Of a stretch of 29,043 bases of DNA, positions 22,810 to 29,043 are shown piece by piece (position 1 is the stretch's first letter; every line of letters starts with the position of its first letter). The notes under the pieces were generated by a model. That model did not search any database, had not been told where the DNA came from, and saw only the letters and a program-made list of their open reading frames with translations. The DNA comes from Candidatus Methanomethylophilaceae archaeon (GTDB lineage Archaea; Thermoplasmatota; Thermoplasmata; Methanomassiliicoccales; Methanomethylophilaceae). Position numbers and translations under genes: made by a program. The DNA lies in assembly GCA_016297775.1 (NCBI GenBank), contig JAEDGA010000013.1:1-29043 (forward strand), read 5' to 3'.

Positions 22810-22853
22810 ACCGCCCGTTCCTTATACCTCCGTCGGGCGGTTGTTATTTTTTT
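22810..22853 (+). terminator. strong hairpin terminator after the chelatase gene
   Basis: ACCGCCCG (22810-22817) pairs perfectly with CGGGCGGT (22834-22841), followed closely by a run of seven T's (22847-22853). It separates the chelatase gene from the importer operon, so both need their own promoters. Confidence 0.8.
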
Positions 22854-22866
22854 ATTTTCAATGTGT

Positions 22867-22877
22867 TTTTAGTAACA
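22867..22877 (-). promoter_or_regulatory. shared motif TGTTACTAAAA (reverse orientation) upstream of the importer operon
   Basis: It is the exact reverse complement of 21951-21961. It sits within a small inverted repeat, GTGTT-6-AACAC (22863-22878), about 22 bases before the operon's TATA box at 22899-22905. Confidence 0.42.
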
Positions 22878-22898
22878 CGAATTTTTTTAGGAATATTA

Positions 22899-22905
22899 CT
22901 TATAC
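22899..22905 (+). promoter_or_regulatory. TATA box of the ABC importer operon
   Basis: CTTATAC is centred about 26 bases before ATG 22928. The first gene of the operon is therefore probably read from a leaderless transcript. Confidence 0.5.
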
Positions 22906-22927
22906 ACGTGGGACCATATGAGGGACG

Positions 22928-24166
22928 ATGAGCAAGGGAAATATCATCATGTCATTGATTGTCGCATGTATCCTCATCGGAGGGGGCGTGGCATATTACG
23001 TCACCACACAGAATGGAGGTGGCACATCCGGTGATCTCAGGGATATGGCCGACAGGGCCGTTACACCCGTGGATAACCTGGACAACGGTGTCGTCACCGT
23101 AGGTGTGGGAACTCTCAGATGGGCATCCTATTTCGGTCTGTACGAGGACATCATCTGTGTGGACCTCGGGGACACCAATGCCGGAGGTTACAATGCAAAA
23201 GGATACGGTTACGCATTCGATTATTATCTGAAGGCGGCGAACGGTACTGTCAAGACACACAGCCATAATTCCATCGAAGCTGCCGATGTAGAGAACATCG
23301 GTAAGATGGATCCGAGCATAGTGATCATATCCTTATCGGTATACGAGAATCACAAGGTGAACTGCGACCTTCTTGCTGCCAAATGCAACGTGGTCGTCAT
23401 CGACGAGCTCGAGGATTTCCTCGATGCTTCCGAATACAAGCTCAACGACAGATTCGTCAAGCAGATCGACCTTCTTGGAAAGGTGTTGGGAAAGGAGGCA
23501 CGTGCGAACGAACTGAAGAGTGGCATACAGTCCGTACTCGACGACATCAGGGGTATTGTAAAGGACATGACCTCCGACAAGAAGGTCTACGTATGCGGAG
23601 TGTCCAGCTCCGGTGCCAAATCCCTCGATTTCGGTCTTCCAGAGTATTGGGCATTGGAACTGGCCAACGGTACGAATATCATGAGTATGATAAGCGACAA
23701 GAGAGGTGTCACAAGCATGCAGCTCAACGTGGAGGAGATCGCCAAATTGAACCCTGATATCGTATTCGTGGATCCCACATGCAAGAACATGCTTACCGGT
23801 ACGGATTCCCAGAATGTCATGGAAGCGATCATCAAATCCGGTTCCAAGATCTACGTCTCCACCCCGTACGTATGGTTCGGTATCAACTACGATAATGTGT
23901 TGGCCGATACATACAGGCTGATCAACAACCTCTACGGGGATTCGGTCATCGATCAGGCGGCCGTGGATTCCAAGATCGATTCCGTGTACAAGCTTTTCTA
24001 CGGAGATGACGGAAGCGATGTCAGGGTCAACATGATAAAGTTCTTCGAGAACACGTTCATGCCTGATGGAGAGAATGTCGTCAAAGCGAAGGGAGTTCCA
24101 CTCACCATCGGCAACGAATACACTATCGGCGGAGAGAAAGGCTCTCGTGAGTTGGTGAAGGTATGA
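22928..24166 (+). CDS. ABC importer substrate-binding protein (BtuF/FepB-like)
   Basis: The 412-residue extracytoplasmic protein captures a metal chelate, corrinoid or siderophore for the downstream permease. An N-terminal uncleaved-looking membrane anchor (IIMSLIVACILIGGGVAYYV) precedes a G/T-rich linker. The body has the helical-backbone layout of cluster A-II binding proteins: a VTVGVGTLRWASYFGLYEDI strand region, IGKMDPSIVIIS, a long connecting helix around GKVLGKEARANELKSG, and IAKLNPDIVFVDPT. No lipobox cysteine is seen, so anchoring is by the helix. Its stop overlaps the permease start (ATGA, 24163-24166). The nearby chelatase and shared promoter motif favour a cobalt-, nickel- or corrinoid-related substrate; iron is also possible. 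Confidence 0.87.
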   Translation: MSKGNIIMSLIVACILIGGGVAYYVTTQNGGGTSGDLRDMADRAVTPVDNLDNGVVTVGVGTLRWASYFGLYEDIICVDLGDTNAGGYNAKGYGYAFDYYLKAANGTVKTHSHNSIEAADVENIGKMDPSIVIISLSVYENHKVNCDLLAAKCNVVVIDELEDFLDASEYKLNDRFVKQIDLLGKVLGKEARANELKSGIQSVLDDIRGIVKDMTSDKKVYVCGVSSSGAKSLDFGLPEYWALELANGTNIMSMISDKRGVTSMQLNVEEIAKLNPDIVFVDPTCKNMLTGTDSQNVMEAIIKSGSKIYVSTPYVWFGINYDNVLADTYRLINNLYGDSVIDQAAVDSKIDSVYKLFYGDDGSDVRVNMIKFFENTFMPDGENVVKAKGVPLTIGNEYTIGGEKGSRELVKV

Positions 24167-25236
24167 ACAAGGGTGCGACGGCCGACGGTGTGAAGGATTA
24201 CGATCGCTTCAACCATAGGAAGATACTGTATCTGGGTATATTGGGTATACTTTTCCTGGCCGTCGCACTGATATCTCTATGCATAGGTCCCACGAACCTC
24301 TCGGTGACGGAGGTCCTGGATATTCTTATCCATAAGGATGACTCATGGAACAGCTATGTGGTGTGGGACCTGCGTCTCCGCCGCATAGTGGCAGCGATCA
24401 TAGCGGGAGTGGCCCTGGGGTCGGCGGGTACGGTGATGCAGTGTGTCCTCCGCAACCCTCTCGGATCCCCGTTCACCCTGGGTATATCCAACGCCGCCGC
24501 ATTCGGTGCCGCCCTGGGGATAATTATCCTCGGAGGAGGTACCATACTGGGTCAGTCCGTCGCAACACCGCAGGTGGACAACCCGTACATCGTCACCATA
24601 TCCGCATTCGTCATGGCGATGCTTTCCGCAGGTGTAATCGTACTGTTGGTCAGGATCACCCATTCCTCCCCGGAGATGATGGTACTTGCGGGTATGGCAC
24701 TGAGTTCCATATTCTCTGCCGGTCTGGCGTTCCTGCAGTACATCGCCAATGACACCGCATTGTCCGCGATAGTGTTCTGGCAGTTCGGAAGTCTCAGCAA
24801 GGCCACATGGGGGGATCTAACACTTACCGCGATGGTGGTGGCCATCGTATCGTTGTACTTCCTTTCCAAACGCTGGGACTACAACGCGATGGATACAGGT
24901 GAGGACATCGCTCTCGGGCTGGGTATCAACGTGGGGTCCACACGTGTGCTGGGTATGGTGTTGGCATCCGTATCCACGGCGGTCGTGGTGTCATTCATGG
25001 GCGTCATCGGATTCATAGGTCTTCTGGGGCCGCACATGGCCAGATGGGTGTTCGGTAACGATAACCGTTATGTCATACCCGCATCGATGCTCATAGGTTC
25101 GACGATATTGATGGTCGCCGATTGCATAGGACAGAACGCATTCTCGTTCGTCCTGCCTGTAGGAATACTGACCTCGTTCATAGGAGGTCCGTTGTTCATC
25201 TACATACTCATAAGGAGGTACAGGGAGAGATGTTGA
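24163..25236 (+). CDS. ABC importer permease, FecCD/BtuC family
   Basis: The 357-residue membrane protein forms the dimeric channel of a type II importer. Family features include the N-terminal helix (ILYLGILGILFLAVALISLC), the VVWDLRLRRIVAAIIAGVALGSAGTVMQCVLRNPLGSPFTLGIS block (an R-R-pattern and NPL/P-G signature, here cited as one contiguous family block), and the late GFIGLLGPHMARWVFG coupling region that contacts the ATPase. About ten helices are expected. Translation is coupled to the binding-protein gene by a 4-base overlap. The ATPase gene starts 7 bases before this stop. All three together make a complete BtuFCD/FepBDC-type system. Confidence 0.92.
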   Translation: MNKGATADGVKDYDRFNHRKILYLGILGILFLAVALISLCIGPTNLSVTEVLDILIHKDDSWNSYVVWDLRLRRIVAAIIAGVALGSAGTVMQCVLRNPLGSPFTLGISNAAAFGAALGIIILGGGTILGQSVATPQVDNPYIVTISAFVMAMLSAGVIVLLVRITHSSPEMMVLAGMALSSIFSAGLAFLQYIANDTALSAIVFWQFGSLSKATWGDLTLTAMVVAIVSLYFLSKRWDYNAMDTGEDIALGLGINVGSTRVLGMVLASVSTAVVVSFMGVIGFIGLLGPHMARWVFGNDNRYVIPASMLIGSTILMVADCIGQNAFSFVLPVGILTSFIGGPLFIYILIRRYRERC

Positions 25237-26075
25237 ACGTCGATTCCCTTTCATTCAGTTACGGCGGAAAGCAGGTCCTCAGGGACGTGTCGTTCGATAT
25301 CGGGGAGAACATGGTGGTATCCGTCCTCGGACCCAACGGTGTGGGGAAGACCACCCTTCTGAAGTGCATATGCGACCATCACCGTCAGACCACCGGTTCC
25401 GTGAAGGTAGATGGTGTGGACGTACGTTCGATCGGAAGGAGGGAGCTGGCGAAGAAGATAGCCTACGTTCCTCAGAAGGCGACAGCGTCCCACACCACGG
25501 TGTTCGATTCCATCCTGATCGGTCGCAGGCCCCATATAGAATGGTCCGTAACAAAGCACGACAAGGAGGTCGTATGGGATGCGATGACATCTCTGGGTCT
25601 TCAGGATCTGTCGTTGTCATACACCGATGCTATCAGCGGAGGGGAGTTCCAGAAGGTGCAGATAGCGCGTGCAATGGTTCAGGAACCTTCCATAATCATA
25701 TTGGATGAACCGACGAACAATCTGGACATCTCCAATCAGCACATGTCCATGCACATGATCGTGGATGCGGTACGTTCGAGGGGCATCAGTGCGATAATGA
25801 CCATGCACGACATCAACCTCGCTGTGCATTATTCGGACAGGTTCATGTTCATCAAGGACGGTACCGTATATGCATATGGGGATTCTTCGATAATAACTGA
25901 GGAGTTGATCAAAGAGGTATACGGTCTGGATGTGGATGTCATCGATCACAAAGGTATGCCGTACGTCATCCCGCGTACCTCGCCTGCCATGGTGAACGGT
26001 CCTTCCCATATGCATGACCATGCGCACCCCCATGACGTGAGGGATCACATACATCAGGTCTACAGGGACTCCTGA
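25230..26075 (+). CDS. ABC importer ATPase with histidine-rich C-terminal tail
   Basis: The 281-residue ATPase powers the importer. Walker A is GPNGVGKT (34-41), the signature SGGEF (136-140), Walker B IIILDE (155-160) and the switch histidine H193 (MTMHDIN). The core ends near residue 250. A tail follows with seven histidines within residues 260-275 (HMHDHAHPHDVRDHIH), which resembles metal-binding His clusters of nickel/cobalt/zinc proteins. ATG 25230 is chosen because it starts the canonical LNVDSLSFSYGGKQVL strand and has an AGGAGGT ribosome site at 25213-25219; a longer frame from 25122 lies inside the permease gene. The 3' end overlaps the convergent methyltransferase gene by 16 bases. 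Confidence 0.92.
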   Translation: MLNVDSLSFSYGGKQVLRDVSFDIGENMVVSVLGPNGVGKTTLLKCICDHHRQTTGSVKVDGVDVRSIGRRELAKKIAYVPQKATASHTTVFDSILIGRRPHIEWSVTKHDKEVVWDAMTSLGLQDLSLSYTDAISGGEFQKVQIARAMVQEPSIIILDEPTNNLDISNQHMSMHMIVDAVRSRGISAIMTMHDINLAVHYSDRFMFIKDGTVYAYGDSSIITEELIKEVYGLDVDVIDHKGMPYVIPRTSPAMVNGPSHMHDHAHPHDVRDHIHQVYRDS

Positions 26076-26929
26076 GGCGGTTCCCACACTATCATGGAGA
26101 ATCTCCTCCTTTCCGTGGCGTCCGCTACCGAATCCCTGTAATGGGATTCTACTGCGGATCTGACGGCATCCCTCACATCGTCCGTCTTCGGGACGTATGC
26201 GGTCACCCTTTTCATATAGACCATTTCGGCATCCTCTTTGGACATAGAATGTTCCTGATCGAAGGATATGACATACATCCTGGGATCGCGTCCAATGGAT
26301 CTGAGATATCCGTACGGATAGTACGCATCGCGTCCGCGGTAGGTGTAATCCTTACCAAGCCTCTTCCAGATGTCGCTCTCTATGCCCTCGTCGTTGGACA
26401 GGGGAGAGATGTACACACAGTGTTTCCTGCACATCCTCTCCATGAGCATAAGACCCTCCGGACAGTTCATCGGAGGGCACAGGGATGCGAACGACACATC
26501 CCTGATATGGTCCTCTTTGAGTTGGAAACATCCGCATACCTCTCCAGTCACATTGGGAAGTGCCAGACTGTTCAGACGCTCGATCATCGCCGGGCTGACG
26601 TCCGTGCATGTGATCGATGCCACGTGCGGACTCATTAGTTTTGCGAATATCCCCGGTCCGGATCCGATGTCCAGTACCGTGGTGTCCTTATCCAATATTC
26701 CGGCGGACAGGAGTTCGGATACGGCGGGTTCCACCATAGGAATATACCTGGTACCATCGAAATCGTGGGCCTTGGAGTCCCAGATCTCCCTGTTCCTGTC
26801 GTCATCAACCCTTTCGCCTGAGGACGGGTGTCTCCTCCTGAGTTCCGCCCATTGTTCCATGCAGTTTCCGGACCCCCATATCTCGGATCCGAAATCGGGA
26901 TCCATCAGGACGAATCTCAAATCTCCCAT
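26060..26929 (-). CDS. class I SAM-dependent methyltransferase
   Basis: The 289-residue protein has the Rossmann-like SAM motif I VLDIGSGPGIFA (about 85-96), an acidic strand-2 region (ITCTDVSPAMIERL), and further core elements. The substrate is unknown. An N-terminal helical extension (GNCMEQWAELRRRHPS, then NREIWDSKAHDFD) is common in small-molecule methyltransferases. Cysteines are frequent between 108 and 171 (VCGC, LCPPMNC, CRKHC), possibly structural or metal-binding. The gene converges on the importer ATPase with a 16-base overlap, and its promoter (26951-26957) diverges from the antiporter gene. Methylation of a corrinoid-, tetrapyrrole- or metallophore-related molecule would suit the neighbourhood but is speculation. 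Confidence 0.85.
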   Translation of the reverse strand: MGDLRFVLMDPDFGSEIWGSGNCMEQWAELRRRHPSSGERVDDDRNREIWDSKAHDFDGTRYIPMVEPAVSELLSAGILDKDTTVLDIGSGPGIFAKLMSPHVASITCTDVSPAMIERLNSLALPNVTGEVCGCFQLKEDHIRDVSFASLCPPMNCPEGLMLMERMCRKHCVYISPLSNDEGIESDIWKRLGKDYTYRGRDAYYPYGYLRSIGRDPRMYVISFDQEHSMSKEDAEMVYMKRVTAYVPKTDDVRDAVRSAVESHYRDSVADATERRRFSMIVWEPPQESL

Positions 26930-26950
26930 GGTACGGATTATCCGTTGTGG

Positions 26951-26957
26951 GTTATTT
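26951..26957 (-). promoter_or_regulatory. TATA box of the methyltransferase gene
   Basis: On the minus strand the AT-rich ATCAAATAAC is centred about 26 bases before ATG 26929, giving a leaderless transcript. Confidence 0.5.
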
Positions 26958-26996
26958 GATATCTGTCGTCCACGTCCTGAGGGACCTTATGAATCC

Positions 26997-27006
26997 CTTT
27001 TTATAC
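26997..27006 (+). promoter_or_regulatory. TATA box of the CPA2 antiporter gene
   Basis: CTTTTTATAC lies about 30-38 bases before ATG 27035, and a GAGGGG ribosome site sits a few bases before the ATG. A short leader is therefore likely. Confidence 0.48.
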
Positions 27007-27034
27007 AGTCTTATATTTCCATGTGTGAGGGGCA

Positions 27035-28810
27035 ATGGAAGAGATAGTCTTGCTGACGCTAATGGCCACCTTCACACTGGTGGCCGCGCTTTGTTCGATA
27101 GTGTTCAACCGCATGAAACTGCCCCCGCTGATTGGATACCTGGTCGCAGGTATCATCGTCGCCAACGCCTTCACCATTACCGAGGACTGGCATTTCGTCG
27201 TCAGTACGCTGTCGAGTATCGGCCTGGTCATGCTGATGTTCAGCATAGGTATGGAGATCGATATCTCCAAGGTCAGGACCCAAGGTATATTCGCGATAAA
27301 GATCGCCGCCGTACAGCTGCCCCTGCTGGTCATAGGCGGTATCGCCTTCGGACCGATGCTGGGATTCAACTTCGTTCAGAGTATAGCGTTGGGTGCTATA
27401 ATCTCCGGTTCCTCCACCGCCGTTGTGCTTGCCGTGCTCAAGTCACAGGGTAAGTTGGATGATGAGCACATCGACCTTCTTGTTCTGATAACCATCATGG
27501 AGGATATCGGCCAGGTCGTCATATTGTCTATGATCACACCCATCCTTGCAGGTTCGTCCATGAACGTGGATTCACTGATCGTGATGATAGTCAGCATCTT
27601 GATATTCATGTGTGTCAGTCTGATAATCGGACTCAAGTTCATGCCCAGGATAGTAGGATGGGTATCCGACAACGTGTCCATGGAGGTCCTTGTCATATTC
27701 GCTGTGGGTCTCGCATTCGGAATGGCTCTCCTGTCAGTGAAGGTCGGACTGTCCATGGCAATCGGTGCCTTCCTCATGGGTATGATGATCTCTCCCTGCA
27801 GATCGGCTCACGAGATCACGCATCAGATCGAACCGATGAAGAACCTGTTCATGGCGATGTTCTTCATCTCCGTCGGTATGGAGATCAAGGTGGATGTCAT
27901 CATACAGAACATCCCGCTGATCCTTGTGATCTACCTGATATTCGCCATACTCAAGTCCGGTACAGTCTCCTTAGGATACTGGCTCTGTGCATCCGATGGC
28001 AAGACCGGATTCGTCTCTGCAATCAGTCTGGTCGCGATGGGAGAGTTCGCCTTCATCATCGCAAAGGAGGCGTATGGATACGGTGTGGTCAGTGAGTCGT
28101 TCTACACATCGGTGATAGGTGCCGCACTGCTGTCCATGATAGCCTTGCCGTTCCTCACCAGGTTCTCGGACAGGATCTGGGACTCCGCATCCGAACATAT
28201 GCCGCGCCCCCTCAGGGTCGTCGGCGGAGCCATGAACAGACTCAGGGATGAGATATATGCAGGTATAAACACCTCCTCCAAGAAATCGAAGGATGCCTAC
28301 ATGAGAAGGATGACCTCTGCGTACTTCAATATCATATTGATCGCCGCTATCGAGATCGTGTTCTTCTGGCTCATACCACCAGCGGTGGAATGGCTGCATT
28401 CCGTGTACGGATGGGAACGTGTCTATTGGGAGATCGCGTTGGTCGTGTTGAACCTCTTCGTACTCATGCCGCCTACGGCACGTCTGATCACCAACACAAA
28501 ATTCGTGATGCAGCTGATAATGAACAGCTGTTCCCAGATCGCAAGGGCACGCGGGGAGTCCGTATCCGGAAAGCTGTATATGTCCATCCTCAAGTTGAAC
28601 ACCGTATCCGTGATGCTTGCGATAGACTTCATGATCGTCTTCTTGGTGCCCAACCCTCTGGGTATCCCGGAGCACCTGATCTGTTTCGCGGTCGCGCTGT
28701 TCCTTCTCTACCTGATATACAGGAATGCACGCAAAAGCAACAGGGACCCCTCATTCCTTCAGGGAGTGGAAGAATGCGGGAATGTCGTCGATGAGAACGA
28801 TGGTGAATGA
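27035..28810 (+). CDS. CPA2-family cation:proton antiporter (KefB/Kef-type)
   Basis: The 591-residue membrane protein resembles monovalent cation:proton antiporter-2 proteins. The core (about 1-375) starts RMKLPPLIGYLVAGIIVANA and includes GLVMLMFSIGMEID, the SGSSTAVVLAVL segment, the TIMEDIGQVVIL region with the ED pair of this family, and the late MAMFFISVGMEIKVD and VAMGEFAFIIAKEAY segments. The C-terminal part (about 420-575) carries further membrane helices (FNIILIAAIEIVFFWLIPPA; LALVVLNLF-like) instead of the TrkA-N NAD-binding domain of true KefB/KefC. It probably exchanges K+ or Na+ for H+. No partner gene follows in the window. Confidence 0.9.
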   Translation: MEEIVLLTLMATFTLVAALCSIVFNRMKLPPLIGYLVAGIIVANAFTITEDWHFVVSTLSSIGLVMLMFSIGMEIDISKVRTQGIFAIKIAAVQLPLLVIGGIAFGPMLGFNFVQSIALGAIISGSSTAVVLAVLKSQGKLDDEHIDLLVLITIMEDIGQVVILSMITPILAGSSMNVDSLIVMIVSILIFMCVSLIIGLKFMPRIVGWVSDNVSMEVLVIFAVGLAFGMALLSVKVGLSMAIGAFLMGMMISPCRSAHEITHQIEPMKNLFMAMFFISVGMEIKVDVIIQNIPLILVIYLIFAILKSGTVSLGYWLCASDGKTGFVSAISLVAMGEFAFIIAKEAYGYGVVSESFYTSVIGAALLSMIALPFLTRFSDRIWDSASEHMPRPLRVVGGAMNRLRDEIYAGINTSSKKSKDAYMRRMTSAYFNIILIAAIEIVFFWLIPPAVEWLHSVYGWERVYWEIALVVLNLFVLMPPTARLITNTKFVMQLIMNSCSQIARARGESVSGKLYMSILKLNTVSVMLAIDFMIVFLVPNPLGIPEHLICFAVALFLLYLIYRNARKSNRDPSFLQGVEECGNVVDENDGE

Positions 28811-28836
28811 TGTATCTCAGATAATTCAGACGGGAT

Positions 28837-28959
28837 ATGTACATCGTTTTGCCTGACGATACAGATGATAAGAGGGCGATGGATGAGCCAGTAAATGCAA
28901 TACTGGTGCACGTTAAGGTTCGCGATGATATTCGGAGAGCATATCCGGATAGAAGGTAG
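28837..28959 (+). CDS. possible small protein (40 aa)
   Basis: A short frame encodes MYIVLPDDTDDKRAMDEPVN and ends VRDDIRRAYPDRR. Its acidic and basic composition resembles real proteins of this genome, but there is no clear ribosome site and no properly spaced TATA box. It may be the remnant of a longer gene or chance. No family is recognised. Confidence 0.27.
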   Translation: MYIVLPDDTDDKRAMDEPVNAILVHVKVRDDIRRAYPDRR

Positions 28960-29043
28960 AATGATGATTTGATAAGTGTGTCCAACATTGTTTTGTGTCG
29001 ATTTGTTAGGCTCCATTCGTGAATAGCCTTTCATAATGTTCAA
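28960..29043. other. right-end non-coding stretch
   Basis: Together with 28811-28836, this is all that remains to the right edge apart from the doubtful 40-residue frame. Minus-strand frames here have a composition unlike the neighbouring proteins and are not supported. No hairpin terminator or tRNA-like sequence is seen. Confidence 0.4.

Noticed and set aside
28759..29043. 94-residue minus-strand frame at the right edge
   Set aside because: Its composition (many I, H, N, S; no domain) differs from the real proteins here and its upstream part is antisense to the antiporter gene.

Overview
The window looks like a piece of an archaeal chromosome, most probably a gut-associated methanogen of the Methanomassiliicoccales (Thermoplasmata). 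This placement is inference. It rests on AT-rich TATA boxes lying about 25-30 bases before many ATG codons (leaderless transcripts), a signal peptidase of the archaeal/ER type with a Ser-His-Asp catalytic set, a tandem CbiX-type chelatase, a C1-peptidase/lectin-like surface protein with InlB-like repeats, and a Sel1-repeat protein. No rRNA, tRNA, CRISPR array or intact insertion sequence was seen.

Positions 1-5440 are accessory in character. One very large minus-strand gene (483-5084) encodes HRDC, DUF4011, SF1 helicase and Vsr/DUF559-type nuclease modules plus a C-terminal PD-(D/E)XK-like domain, which fits a single-protein defence gene. Decayed or short reading frames flank it on both sides (1-444 and 5139-5440).

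Positions 5500-9360 hold a C_GCAxxG_C_C redox protein, a sodium-coupled NSS transporter, a DEDDh exonuclease with a BRCT-like tail, and a SIMPL-domain protein. An AT-rich stretch of about 315 bases (9355-9669) then leads into a three-gene unit (9670-11407): a SipW-like signal peptidase followed by two secreted proteins. This resembles TasA/AbpA-type fibre loci and is the best candidate here for an under-described system.

Positions 11433-13236 carry a Sel1-repeat protein and two unrecognised genes. A 317-base regulatory region precedes an NhaC-type antiporter; its ATTCGTA/TACGAAT inverted repeats also occur upstream of the NSS transporter. A Bcr/CflA-type MFS exporter and a 1122-residue surface protease follow, then a tRNA-dihydrouridine synthase and a one-cysteine Bcp peroxiredoxin.

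Positions 21950-26930 form a metal or corrinoid module: a tandem CbiX chelatase, then binding protein, permease and ATPase genes of a BtuFCD/FepBDC-type importer. The ATPase ends in a histidine-rich tail, and an 11-base motif is shared between the two promoters. A SAM-dependent methyltransferase converges on the ATPase gene. A CPA2 cation/proton antiporter and a mostly empty right end close the window.
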